Below, piece by piece: positions 1-7,080 of a stretch of 10,996 nt of DNA. The stretch lies in contig JAATFE010000426.1 in the NCBI GenBank assembly GCA_015655365.1, positions 1 through 10,996 on the forward strand. The letters run 5' to 3'. The DNA comes from Terriglobales bacterium (GTDB lineage Bacteria; Acidobacteriota; Terriglobia; Terriglobales; Acidobacteriaceae). The first letter of the stretch is position 1. Every line of letters begins with the position of its first letter. The translations under genes were made by a program, and so were the position numbers. Under the pieces are notes generated by a model. That model did not search any database. It was not told the origin of the DNA and saw only the letters and a list, made by a program, of their open reading frames with translations.

Positions 1-7
1 AAACTAA

Positions 8-37
8 AGAGGCTGGCCGGCGAGCCGGTCAGCCTCT
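8..37 (-). terminator. Intrinsic terminator downstream of the OmpA-like gene
   Basis: A 13-bp stem (8-20 with 25-37, one G-T wobble) encloses the 4-nt loop CGAG. Read on the minus strand the hairpin is followed by TTTAGTTT, a short T-rich tract. It lies about 90 bp past the stop codon of the minus-strand OmpA-like gene, so it fits a Rho-independent terminator for that gene. The T-tract is interrupted, so termination may be partial. Confidence 0.7.
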
Positions 38-76
38 AATTATTGCAGAAGATGTGTCTCAAATTGGAATTGCCCG

Positions 77-101
77 GCCCCCATCCGTAACGGATGGGGG
101 C
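77..101. repeat. Perfect 11-bp hairpin between ompA-like stop and terminator
   Basis: Positions 77-87 (GCCCCCATCCG) and 91-101 are exact reverse complements around a 3-nt loop (TAA). The stem is very GC-rich. On neither strand does a T-run follow it, so it is not a textbook terminator. It sits 24 bp after the stop codon of the OmpA-like gene and could protect the 3' end of the mRNA or be a dispersed palindromic element. The role is inferred. Confidence 0.6.
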
Positions 102-125
102 TTGACGATGTGGATTGACGGCCAG

Positions 126-1808
126 TTACTTGGTGGCCGCTGCGTGCTTCTTGTGGGCGGGCTTGGCGCCGAGGGGCTTGCGCTCCGCGGGTTTCACCAC
201 GGTCTCGTCGACCGGGGTGGTTCCAGCCACATCGCTAGAGAAGTCTGCGCCGGCGGGCACCAGGTAATCTTCAACCTTCTGTCCGTCCGTAGGCTCGGTG
301 GCGACGCTGATGCGAGAGGCGTCAATGCCCTTTTCCGTTACCAGGTATGCCTTGGTGTTGACGGCGCGCTCGGCAGCGAGATCGAGGACCTTGGCACGCT
401 TGTGCTTCAATGCCTTCTTGGCTTCCTGCTCGGTGACTGCCTTCTCCTTGGCATCCGAAGTGCCAACTACAACTGCCTTGGCATCGGACTGCTTCTGGAG
501 GCTGAGAGCCACTTCGTCAAGGCAGGCCTTGGCTTCGTTGTCGACGCGGGACGGGCGCTTCTTGTCCTTGTCGAAGCTGATGGTGCAAAGAGCCTGGGCG
601 TGAGGCGTCGGCGGCACATACGGGGCCGTGATGGTCACGTTGGTGTCGGCCGATGCAACCTGTCCCTTGTCGTCGGAAACCTTGCAGTTAATATCCACCG
701 CGCCGGTCGGAGCACCGGTCGAAGAGAAGACAACCGAAGCGCCGCTGCCGCTGATCGAGCCGGAAGCCGCCGAGTAGCTATAGGTCAGGGGCCGATTCTG
801 CGGGCTCATGCCGGTAGCAGTGATGGTGCTGGTTTCACCCGGCTTGATGGTGCTGGGGCTGGCCGAGCAGCTGACCGTGGGCGGCTCGAATGCCCTGACC
901 GTGTATGAGGCCGTCGCTTCGGCGGACTCCCAGGGCTTCAGGCCTTCCTTGCCGGGCTTACCTTCCTTGACGCCGCACTTGACCGTGTAATCGCCGGGGG
1001 CCAACGAGGCCGTGGCAACGGTAGCAGTGGGGGTGGTGGCAGTTACGCCAGGGCCGGTGATGGAGTAAATCACGTTCAGCTTGGGCTCCACGGATCCGGC
1101 AGTAGCGGTCACTGTGATCGGGTCGCCGGGGAATACGGATGCGGGGCTGACCGAGCAGCTGACAGTCACCGGCGGTGGGGGAGCAATGGTGCCGATGTGA
1201 TAAACAATGCCGGTGCTTAAACGCGGCATATTGAAATTGCCTCGTACACCCGGAGCAAAATTTTCATGAGTGTACTGGTAATCCACCTGGAAAAGGCGAA
1301 CTGCGAGATGATGGTCGAACAGGGGTGTCCCGTAGTCCACGCCACCGCCTGCCGTCAACACCACACCCCACTTGTTTGCTTGATAAGTGCTGCCTACACT
1401 CTCGGCGCCGACTAGGGCGTGGGCGAATGGAGTGATCTCGGGAGTCGGGAAGCGGAAGATCAAACCTCCCGATCCACCGGAGAAATCATCGTTCGGCGAA
1501 TTGGCATTGTCCTCATTGCTGTCGTTGTGAAAGTCTCCCTCGCCCTGAACACCTACATACTTGTTGAAATAGCGAGATACGCTCCCAACCAGGCCCCAGT
1601 TGATCGCCTTGTATGGGAAACCATTTACGGTTCCCTTGGGCGACAAGTAACTGTAACCCGCAAAAATGTCCCACTTCGACGGGGAGTCACCCGCAGGGGC
1701 CTTCGCGGCCGGCTTGGTTGAATCCTGGGCGGCCAAGGCCACGGGCATAAGAGCCACCAGGGACAAGGCGAGAACCCGGCTTAAAGACTTCAAAACACGA
1801 GCATACAT
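126..1808 (-). CDS. OmpA-type outer-membrane barrel with Ig-like and OmpA-like C-terminal domains
   Basis: This is a 560-aa envelope protein. Residues 1-26 form a signal peptide ending ALA. Residues about 46-206 alternate aromatic and polar residues, with paired GYSYLSP, GVQGEGDF, GGLIFRF and GGGVDYG strands, as in 8-stranded OmpA-type barrels. A proline-rich linker (APPPPVTV) leads to two Ig/PKD-like repeats, about 213-304 and 309-394, both opening with a TVSCS-SP motif. Residues about 404-505 resemble the OmpA-like peptidoglycan-binding domain: an SFDKD strand, GTSD with Asp452 at the usual Asp position, and a LAAERAVNTKAYL helix with Arg481 at the conserved Arg. The tail is Lys/Ala-rich. 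The start is supported by GGAGG (minus strand, 1817-1821) 8 nt before ATG. It probably links outer membrane to cell wall. The OmpA-like domain is diverged, so peptidoglycan binding is inferred. Confidence 0.85.
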   Translation of the reverse strand: MYARVLKSLSRVLALSLVALMPVALAAQDSTKPAAKAPAGDSPSKWDIFAGYSYLSPKGTVNGFPYKAINWGLVGSVSRYFNKYVGVQGEGDFHNDSNEDNANSPNDDFSGGSGGLIFRFPTPEITPFAHALVGAESVGSTYQANKWGVVLTAGGGVDYGTPLFDHHLAVRLFQVDYQYTHENFAPGVRGNFNMPRLSTGIVYHIGTIAPPPPVTVSCSVSPASVFPGDPITVTATAGSVEPKLNVIYSITGPGVTATTPTATVATASLAPGDYTVKCGVKEGKPGKEGLKPWESAEATASYTVRAFEPPTVSCSASPSTIKPGETSTITATGMSPQNRPLTYSYSAASGSISGSGASVVFSSTGAPTGAVDINCKVSDDKGQVASADTNVTITAPYVPPTPHAQALCTISFDKDKKRPSRVDNEAKACLDEVALSLQKQSDAKAVVVGTSDAKEKAVTEQEAKKALKHKRAKVLDLAAERAVNTKAYLVTEKGIDASRISVATEPTDGQKVEDYLVPAGADFSSDVAGTTPVDETVVKPAERKPLGAKPAHKKHAAATK

Positions 1809-1816
1809 GCGTTAAT

Positions 1817-1821
1817 CCTCC
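1817..1821 (-). promoter_or_regulatory. Shine-Dalgarno site of the OmpA-like gene
   Basis: GGAGG on the minus strand, 8 nt before the ATG at 1808-1806. It settles this ATG as the start. The upstream 1822-2066 gap holds no gene I can support, and I could not pick a convincing -35/-10 pair there. Confidence 0.75.
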
Positions 1822-2066
1822 GCAATAGATCTGAAAGAACAGATGGAAAAGGCTGTTTGCGAGCTCTGCTTTCGGCTCGGACTGACTCGACTCCGCATAC
1901 AGAGCGGGTCGTACCTCGTCCACACAGCACAACTAAAACGTACCATAGGACGATTCCGGTAGAACACTTTTTTTGAACAGGTTGCCTTCGTGAATACTTC
2001 TGGAATCCGCAGGCGGCACTAACTCCGCCCGATGAGCTTAGGCCGGAAATCGGCTCCCACCGCGGC

Positions 2067-2699
2067 TCACTCCATATTCAGAGTCTTCACCAGGCTGCGC
2101 GGCTCGCGCTGGATCTTTTCCTGCAACAGCGTAATGGCATACATCAGTTGCTCCGGACGTGGGGGACATCCTGGGACATAGACGTCCACGGGAATCACCT
2201 GGTTGACGCCCTGCACCAGCGCATAGTTATTGAAAACACCGCCCGAAGTGGCGCAAGCGCCCATGGAGATGACCCATTTGGGTTCCGCCATCTGATCGTA
2301 AAGGCGGCGAATGACGGGGGCCATTTTTTGGGAAACGCGGCCCGCAACCACCATCAGGTCCGACTGGCGCGGGGAAGGACGGAAGACCTCGGCGCCGAAC
2401 CGCGCCAAATCGTAGCGCGAATCGCCCGTCGACATCATCTCGATGGCGCAGCAGGCCAAGCCAAACGTTACCGGCCAAATCGAGTTCTTGCGTAGCCAAT
2501 TCACGGCAAAATCCAGAGAGGTCAAAATAACTCCCTCCGGCTGCTCGTAGCCATAGTTCACTTCCGTGAGCTTGGCGCGGTTCTTGCCGCTGCTCTCCAT
2601 CGATCCGAAAAGGTAATGGTCCCGTTCTGCCGTGGCCGCCATCTTTTTACTATACCCCTGATCGCTTCGGTTATGAATGGTCACTATTGCTCGTTCCAT
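2067..2699 (-). CDS. nuoB: NADH-quinone oxidoreductase subunit B
   Basis: NuoB carries the N2 [4Fe-4S] cluster, the last iron-sulfur centre of respiratory complex I before quinone, in the peripheral arm at the cytoplasmic face of the membrane. The cluster ligands are all visible: Cys83-Cys84 in [10 protein letters not shown], Cys149 in MGACATSGG and Cys178 in [10 protein letters not shown]. The core from about residue 55 ([11 protein letters not shown] onward) matches the family; length (210 aa) is slightly above usual because of the N-terminus. The start is uncertain: ATG 2699 has AAGG only 3 nt upstream, whereas ATG 2642 (191 aa) has AGGGG 12 nt upstream. No other nuo gene lies in the window: upstream on the same strand, 20 bp away, is a secreted protein gene, and downstream is a 258-bp gap. 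It is therefore an isolated nuoB here, either a split complex I locus or a second copy. Confidence 0.93.
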   Translation of the reverse strand: MERAIVTIHNRSDQGYSKKMAATAERDHYLFGSMESSGKNRAKLTEVNYGYEQPEGVILTSLDFAVNWLRKNSIWPVTFGLACCAIEMMSTGDSRYDLARFGAEVFRPSPRQSDLMVVAGRVSQKMAPVIRRLYDQMAEPKWVISMGACATSGGVFNNYALVQGVNQVIPVDVYVPGCPPRPEQLMYAITLLQEKIQREPRSLVKTLNME

Positions 2700-2719
2700 C
2701 CGCCTTCATTGGACAGCGT

Positions 2720-3490
2720 TCACTCCGAACAAGGCGCCTTCTGTGCATGAAGTTCCTGGGGTGCTTTCCAGGCGCCGGGCAGCCAGAGAGTTACCGAAAA
2801 ACGCATCCAGTGCATTTCGCCCAGCGCCGTGGATTTGCCCGCGGAAGCGGGCTCGAACTTGTGCGGCGTCCGCGGCGACGCAAGGGCCCAATTCTCCGCG
2901 TAGGGAGCCGCGTCCGCCACACCCGGCGCGAGACGCGCATCCAAAATGCGAAACTGGCCCGGCGAGGATTGCCCATTGATCTTCAACTGCCGCTGGATCG
3001 CCATTCCCTGCGCGCCGTGCGCCGCCTGCGCCTGCGTCCCTTGCCTGGTTCCGTCCAGAACCTGAAACAGCTTCTGGCTCTCCCGCAACGCATCGGGATT
3101 CGTGAGGAAACGGAAGCTCCGCGGGTTCCAGCCGATCGCGTCCTGGGCACGCAGTCCGAAGGTGGTGCCCACCTCGCGCTCATTGATGGAATTGTAGGGG
3201 GGCGTGGCCACCAGCAGCGCGTCCGGGTAACCGGCCGGCTGCGCGCGGTCCACCACCAGACCCCACCCGCTGTAGCCGGCCTGACCGGGCTGAATGGGCA
3301 GCACGCGGAAGACCCATCCCTGCCCAAAAGCCGCCTTCCATTCCTGGCCGGCATTCACTTCGCCATTGAGCACGATCTTCTCGCACACCGGCGTTTGTGG
3401 CGCGGCAGCCTGGCTGCGCACTGCTGCCATGGCCAGAATAGCCAAGGCCAGGCAACCGCGCAGCCTGCTCCCGCTGCGGCTTGGATTCAT
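2720..3490 (-). CDS. Secreted protein of unknown function
   Basis: A 256-aa protein I do not recognise. Residues 1-29 form a standard Sec signal peptide (basic SGSRLR, hydrophobic CLALAILAMAAV, then SQA before AAP), so it is exported. The mature part has a VCEKIVLNGEVNAGQEW segment, a GWVFRVLPIQPGQAGYSGWGLVVDR segment rich in Gly and aromatic residues, and a TTFGLRAQDAIGWNPRSFRF segment, suggesting a beta-rich fold. It ends ...MRFSVTLWLPGAWKAP plus a short tail. The frame stays open 32 codons further, to ATG 3586, but that start has no ribosome site, while ATG 3490 follows GGGGGAGAG by a few bases and begins a clear signal peptide. Its stop is 20 bp before nuoB on the same strand, so the two may share a transcript. 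No function is assigned. Confidence 0.7.
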   Translation of the reverse strand: MNPSRSGSRLRGCLALAILAMAAVRSQAAAPQTPVCEKIVLNGEVNAGQEWKAAFGQGWVFRVLPIQPGQAGYSGWGLVVDRAQPAGYPDALLVATPPYNSINEREVGTTFGLRAQDAIGWNPRSFRFLTNPDALRESQKLFQVLDGTRQGTQAQAAHGAQGMAIQRQLKINGQSSPGQFRILDARLAPGVADAAPYAENWALASPRTPHKFEPASAGKSTALGEMHWMRFSVTLWLPGAWKAPQELHAQKAPCSE

Positions 3491-3517
3491 TGCTCTCCCC
3501 CGTTCCTCGAAATGTTC

Positions 3518-3523
3518 ATTGTA
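3518..3523 (-). promoter_or_regulatory. Possible -10 element for the secreted-protein gene
   Basis: TACAAT on the minus strand matches the sigma-70 -10 consensus at 5 of 6 positions and would give a leader of roughly 20 nt containing the GGGGGAG ribosome site. No good -35 hexamer is seen at 16-18 nt spacing, so this is weak. Confidence 0.25.
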
Positions 3524-3684
3524 GAAGCTCCACGAATGAGCGATTGAGAGCAAGCAAGCGCACAGCAATCGAATGAACCGGCGCATTTGGCTGGACCTGA
3601 AAGCCTCGCAAATCGGCTCTCTTTAAGACGGTTGCGATCCCTGGAATCCTCGACATGCAACAACAGCCTGCACAGGAGAACAAG

Positions 3685-4104
3685 TCACTCTTGCCAAGGG
3701 TTGAGAAGGGCTACACCGGTGGGCTCGAAATCGGAGACATTGCGGGTGACAGCGGTCATGCCGTGCACCAAAGCCGTTGCGGCAATCAGGGAGTCCCGGT
3801 AGGGGCGTGCGTTGGGCACATGGAGGCTAGCGCAACGCAACGCGACAGCAGTATCGACCGGCAAAATGCGGTCTGCAAAGGCAGGCAGAACACGATCCTC
3901 CATCCACGCGCGGAGTTTGGCCCCTTGAAATGGATCGCGGCGCTCCAACAGGAGGATCCCCGTCTCAAGTTCCAGAATGCAGATTGCCGACAGAAACATG
4001 GACTCCGCCGGAACGCTCCTGGCCCAAGCCGTGACATGGCGATCTGCCTTGCCCACGCTCTCCTTGCGAAGCTCGGAAACGACATTGGTATCGAGCAGGT
4101 ACAT
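3685..4104 (-). CDS. vapC: PIN-domain toxin, VapC/FitB-like
   Basis: A 139-aa PIN-domain ribonuclease, the likely toxin of a type II toxin-antitoxin pair; VapC proteins cut RNA (often tRNA or rRNA) with Mg2+ or Mn2+. The acidic residues are in place: Asp5 in LLDTNVVSEL, Glu45 in AICILELETG, Asp104 in YRDSLIAATA and Asp125 in TRNVSDFEPTGV. The closing LLNPW is typical of the FitB-like branch. Length is normal. I chose ATG 4104, which overlaps the antitoxin stop by one base (TGATG); a TTG one codon earlier is also in frame. No strong ribosome site precedes it, which fits translational coupling to the antitoxin. RNA target is unknown. It looks intact. Confidence 0.88.
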   Translation of the reverse strand: MYLLDTNVVSELRKESVGKADRHVTAWARSVPAESMFLSAICILELETGILLLERRDPFQGAKLRAWMEDRVLPAFADRILPVDTAVALRCASLHVPNARPYRDSLIAATALVHGMTAVTRNVSDFEPTGVALLNPWQE

Positions 4105-4370
4105 CAAAACGAGTCCGCTGGACGGACCGGTTCATCCCCTAAACGAGGGGGCTCAAATTCAATTTGACCGGCCTCCGGCATCGCCAGCAGGTCGAGAATA
4201 CTCTCCCGTTTGCCGGTAATCTTCCGATATTCCTCGATCGACAGCAACACGTGGGCAGGGCGTCCGCGATCCGTAATGAAGACGGGCCCCTTCTTAGCAA
4301 GTGTCTTAGCCTTGCTGGCGTTCTGATTGAACTCTCGACTTGAGAAGGTGGAAAAGGTAATAATCGCCAC
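4104..4370 (-). CDS. Phd/YefM-family antitoxin
   Basis: An 88-aa antitoxin. The N-terminal part, IITFSTFSSREFNQNASKAKTLAKKGPVFITDRGRPAHVLLS, shows the Phd/YefM fold signature (short strand, helix with REFNQN, then the PVFITDRGRPAHVL hairpin), followed by the IEEYRKITG helix. The acidic, proline-bearing C-terminal part (from about residue 58) is the expected toxin-wrapping segment. It starts with GTG at 4370; GGAGG lies 6 nt upstream on the minus strand. It overlaps the PIN toxin by one base, the usual antitoxin-first order. Such antitoxins bind their own promoter as a complex with the toxin; an inverted repeat just upstream (4383-4402) is a possible operator. Confidence 0.87.
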   Translation of the reverse strand: MAIITFSTFSSREFNQNASKAKTLAKKGPVFITDRGRPAHVLLSIEEYRKITGKRESILDLLAMPEAGQIEFEPPRLGDEPVRPADSF

Positions 4371-4382
4371 GGCTCACCTCCC

Positions 4383-4402
4383 ATGTAGCAACATGCCTAC
4401 AT
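4383..4402. promoter_or_regulatory. Candidate operator of the toxin-antitoxin pair
   Basis: ATGTAG (4383-4388) and CTACAT (4397-4402) are exact inverted 6-bp arms separated by 8 bp, 12 bp upstream of the antitoxin GTG and overlapping its ribosome-site flank. A minus-strand TACGAT just upstream (4408-4403) matches 4 of 6 bases of a -10 element. Autoregulation by Phd/YefM proteins is known for the family; use of this site is inferred. Confidence 0.35.
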
Positions 4403-4419
4403 CGTAGCACAAAACCAGC

Positions 4420-5577
4420 CTACTCGAACGTCAGCAAAACCATCTCGGGGATGGTTCCCACGCGCATCGGTGGACCCCATGTCCCGGCGCCGCTCGAGGT
4501 GTAAACCTGCAATGCGCCGAACCGCTGCAATCCATAAGTAAACTTGCCGAAGGCGCGGCGGGTAAACCAGGTGAACGGGAAGATCTGGCCGCCGTGCGTA
4601 TGGCCGGAAAGCTGCAAGCTGACCCCTGCCTGCTCCACGATGGGCAGCCGGTTGGGCACGTGGCTGAGCAGGATGCTGGCCTCGCCCGCGGCCAGGTTGA
4701 GACCATCGAGAAAGGCGCGCATCCGGATGGGATAGCTCGAGTCCGCGCAAGGCACGCCGAGGATGTGCAGACCGTCCACAGTGACGCGCTCGTTCTCCAG
4801 CACGCGGATGCCGGCTCGGGTCATGGCTTCGGCATAGTGCGTTTCGCCGCCGTACTCCTCGTGGTTGCCGCTGGTGAAAAAGAAGCCGAGGGGAGGGGCA
4901 ATTTCAAGCAGTGGCGCGGCTAGCCGGCCCGAATCGGCCTTGGTGCCGTCGAAGATGTCGCCGGGAAGAAAGACGATGTCCGGGCTCAAACCGGCACCCA
5001 TGGCCGCGATGCGGCGGCTGAATCCTATGCCGTTGACGTTGCCCAGATGCAGGTCGCTGAGCAAGAGGGCCGTGCGCCCGCGCCAGGACGCGGGCAACCC
5101 AGGCAATGTCACTGCGACCCGCCGCACGCGAATCCTGCTGGCGTTCAAAATGCCATACAGGCCCACCAATAGCGCCAGGGAGAAAAGAACCGCGGCGAGT
5201 TCCGGGCGATGGGCGGCCAATCGGGGAACAAACGGAGAAAATCCAAACCAGATCAGCCAGCACAGGCAAGCCGCCAGAAAGAAAAAATTGAGCAGCCCCA
5301 GCCAGACGGCGGCGAGCTTGTAAATTGTGGCCACCAGCACGCCGGAGAAGCGAAAGCCGAGCAGCGCGGCGGCCATGAAGCTGAAGGCCAGCACCGACAG
5401 AGTGGCCCGCAGCGCCAGGTCTCCGGCTGGGCCGGAGGCGCCCCAAAAGTCGATCCAGGTGCGATAGAGGAACAGATGGGCCAGAAGCAGAAAGCCTTGC
5501 ACCAGCACAACGCCCATCAAAGGCCAAACTTTCAAACCGGGTCTCCCTGCCATCAATGATTGCATAACGGGGAACAT
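4420..5577 (-). CDS. Membrane-anchored metallophosphoesterase, YkuE/YaeI-like
   Basis: A 385-aa protein. The N-terminal part has about four hydrophobic segments (roughly 19-38, 58-75, 80-110 and 128-146) and anchors it in the inner membrane. The C-terminal half (about 165-385) is a calcineurin-type metallophosphoesterase with every metal-binding motif: LLSDLHLGN (Asp175, His177), LPGDIFDG (Asp207), SGNHEE (Asn238, His239), LLSHVPN (His306) and SGHTHGGQ (His326, His328). This layout matches the YkuE/YaeI group, some of which act on lipid-linked phosphates such as lipid A precursors or UDP-diacylglucosamine-type substrates; the substrate here is unknown. The ATG at 5577 has no clear ribosome site, and ATGs at codons 5 and 9 are possible. 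It is divergent from hemW. The stop lies 50 bp before the antitoxin start on the same strand. Confidence 0.88.
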   Translation of the reverse strand: MFPVMQSLMAGRPGLKVWPLMGVVLVQGFLLLAHLFLYRTWIDFWGASGPAGDLALRATLSVLAFSFMAAALLGFRFSGVLVATIYKLAAVWLGLLNFFFLAACLCWLIWFGFSPFVPRLAAHRPELAAVLFSLALLVGLYGILNASRIRVRRVAVTLPGLPASWRGRTALLLSDLHLGNVNGIGFSRRIAAMGAGLSPDIVFLPGDIFDGTKADSGRLAAPLLEIAPPLGFFFTSGNHEEYGGETHYAEAMTRAGIRVLENERVTVDGLHILGVPCADSSYPIRMRAFLDGLNLAAGEASILLSHVPNRLPIVEQAGVSLQLSGHTHGGQIFPFTWFTRRAFGKFTYGLQRFGALQVYTSSGAGTWGPPMRVGTIPEMVLLTFE

Positions 5578-5598
5578 GGTTTAGGGATTACGGGTCGG

Positions 5599-5608
5599 GG
5601 GTGCACCC
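5599..5608. promoter_or_regulatory. Palindrome in the phosphoesterase/hemW divergent gap
   Basis: GGGTGCACCC is a perfect 10-bp palindrome in the 51-bp gap between the divergent starts at 5577 and 5629. A flanking ACGGGT (5590-5595) can also pair with ACCCGT (5605-5610). It could be an operator shared by the two promoters, but a 10-bp palindrome can also occur by chance. Confidence 0.2.
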
Positions 5609-5628
5609 GTGGCTGGGACCGTGAAACA

Positions 5629-6894
5629 ATGGTTTTTATGGCTGAATTGCAAAACGACGCGCTTGGTCTTTACCTTTCGATTCCCTTCTGCCGTTCCAAG
5701 TGCACATACTGCAACTTTGCCTCGGGGGTCTATCCGGCCAGCGATCATGCCCGCTACGTGGACCGCCTCATCGAAGACATGGCCGCTGCCGGCCCGTGGG
5801 CGGCGCGCATGGGCGTGGATCTGCCCCGCCAGGTGGACTCGGTCTACCTGGGCGGAGGCACCCCGAGCCTCCTTGCGCCCGAGTTGCTGGCGAAGCTGTT
5901 CACCGCCATGCGCGAACGGTTCGACTTCGATCCGGACGCGGAAATTACGGCCGAATGCGCGCCGGGCCAGCTTGCCGACGAGGTTCTGAACGCGCTGGTC
6001 GCGGCGGGCGTAAACCGCGTCAGCCTGGGCGTGCAGTCGTTCATCGACCGCGAAACTCAGGTCAGCGGGCGGCTGCACAACCGGGCCATCGTCATCGACG
6101 ATCTGCGCCGCCTCCGTGCGGCAGGCATCGCCAACATCAATGTGGACCTGATCGCCGGGCTGGCCGGGCAGACCTTCGCCTCCTGGGAGGAGTCGCTGGC
6201 AGTGCTGGCCGAGTGCCATGTCCCCCACGCCAGCGTCTACATGCTGGAAGTGGACGAGGACTCGCGGCTGGGCCGGGAGATGCTCGCCGGGGGTGCACGC
6301 TACCACGCCGAGCTGGTTCCCACCGACGACGCCATCGCCGCAATGTACTCGACAGCCATCGAGAAACTGGCCCATCCGCGCCGCGGACGACTGGAGCAGT
6401 ACGAGATTTCGAATTTCTCCCAGCGCGGCTTTCAGTCCCGCCACAATCTGCGCTACTGGCAGCGCCGGCCCTACCTGGGACTCGGGCTCGATGCTTCGTC
6501 GATGCTCCGGGAAGCACTGCCGGCAGCAGACCGCTCTGAATCCGGCTACGTCTTGCGGTTCAATACCACCGACGATTTGCCCGAGTATCTTTCCGGCCCC
6601 CAGCCGGCGGAAACAGCCTGGCTTTCGCCTGCGCGGCAGCACGAGGAAGCCTGGTTCCTGGGTCTGCGCCTGAATGCGGGCGTAAAAGTGGCTGCCCTGC
6701 GCCGCGAGTTTGGCACGCGCATGGCCGCCCCGGCGATGGAAGTCGTCGCGCGCATGGCCGAGAGGGGCCTTGTGACCTCGGATGGTAGAACGGTGCGCCT
6801 GACCCCGCAAGGCCGGCTGCTCTCGAACGACGTCTTCCAGGAATTCCTCGGCCTCGGCGCGGACGAGGAAGCCGTCCAGGAAATGCAGGCTTAG
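5629..6894 (+). CDS. hemW: Radical SAM heme chaperone HemW
   Basis: A 421-aa radical SAM protein of the HemN/HemW family. The iron-sulfur motif is IPFCRSKCTYCNF (Cys21, Cys25, Cys28; CX3CX2C), followed by the SAM-binding GGGTPS at 75-80 and NINVDLIAGLAGQT around 170-181. HNLRYW at 272-277 is the HNxxYW heme-binding signature that separates HemW from the true oxygen-independent coproporphyrinogen oxidase HemN, and the extra cysteine of HemN's CX3CX2CXC is absent (Phe-type instead). HemW binds heme and delivers it to respiratory haemoproteins. The C-terminal HemN domain runs to the end. The frame is open back to ATG 5560, but that would overlap the divergent phosphoesterase, so I chose ATG 5629; ATG 5638 is equally possible and neither has a strong ribosome site. 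Older annotations call such proteins coproporphyrinogen III oxidase-like. Confidence 0.9.
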   Translation: MVFMAELQNDALGLYLSIPFCRSKCTYCNFASGVYPASDHARYVDRLIEDMAAAGPWAARMGVDLPRQVDSVYLGGGTPSLLAPELLAKLFTAMRERFDFDPDAEITAECAPGQLADEVLNALVAAGVNRVSLGVQSFIDRETQVSGRLHNRAIVIDDLRRLRAAGIANINVDLIAGLAGQTFASWEESLAVLAECHVPHASVYMLEVDEDSRLGREMLAGGARYHAELVPTDDAIAAMYSTAIEKLAHPRRGRLEQYEISNFSQRGFQSRHNLRYWQRRPYLGLGLDASSMLREALPAADRSESGYVLRFNTTDDLPEYLSGPQPAETAWLSPARQHEEAWFLGLRLNAGVKVAALRREFGTRMAAPAMEVVARMAERGLVTSDGRTVRLTPQGRLLSNDVFQEFLGLGADEEAVQEMQA

Positions 6895-6930
6895 AGCATT
6901 TTTCTAGTGGGTGTAGAGTGGCTTTGAAAG

Positions 6931-6950
6931 GGCACGGCTTTAGCCGTGCC
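6931..6950. repeat. 20-nt hairpin, first part of composite repeat copy A
   Basis: GGCACGGCT (6931-6939) and AGCCGTGCC (6942-6950) form a perfect 9-bp stem. It lies 36 bp past the hemW stop. A related hairpin, differing by a compensated base pair, lies at 8555-8574, and in both places a larger palindrome follows 28-39 bp later. It has no T-run, so it is not a standard terminator, though it sits between convergent genes. Confidence 0.75.
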
Positions 6951-6971
6951 GTAAATCAGGAGAAACGTTCT

Positions 6972-7080
6972 AGGCCTCTGACCGCTTGAAGTAGTTGTAC
7001 CAGCTTGGGTGCCCCAGGTCTCGCTTTTGAGACCTGGGAGAAAACGAACCCAAGGTACAGAATCATCCGGTCAAAGACCT
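6972..7080. repeat. Nested palindromic repeat, copy A
   Basis: Four sets of inverted arms nest inside each other: 6972-6984 with 7068-7080 (11 of 13 paired, core TGACCG/CGGTCA), TGTACC 6996-7001 with 7054-7059, TTGGGT 7005-7010 with 7048-7053, and CCCAGGTCTC 7013-7022 with 7029-7038 around a 6-nt loop. The whole can fold into one long hairpin. Its last 27 nt (7054-7080) match 8729-8755 at 26 positions, which makes it a dispersed repeat. It fills the gap between the convergent hemW and mqnD genes, and its end supplies two bases of the mqnD stop codon. It carries no coding capacity, so it would be a non-autonomous (REP- or MITE-like) element if mobile. Confidence 0.82.

Noticed and set aside
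54..908. A 284-codon plus-strand open frame opposite the OmpA-like gene
   Set aside because: Gly- and Arg-rich content with no domain pattern; the minus-strand frame has a signal peptide, ribosome site and known domains.
2687..3547. A 286-codon plus-strand open frame opposite the secreted protein
   Set aside because: Arg-rich and without recognisable motifs; the minus-strand gene has a signal peptide and a good ribosome site.
3491..3586. A 32-codon N-terminal extension of the secreted protein
   Set aside because: It begins with a signal-like stretch but has no ribosome site, while ATG 3490 has a strong one and starts its own signal peptide.
5581..6810. A 409-codon minus-strand open frame opposite hemW
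   Set aside because: It is a shadow of a GC-rich gene: the opposite strand encodes HemW with all its motifs.
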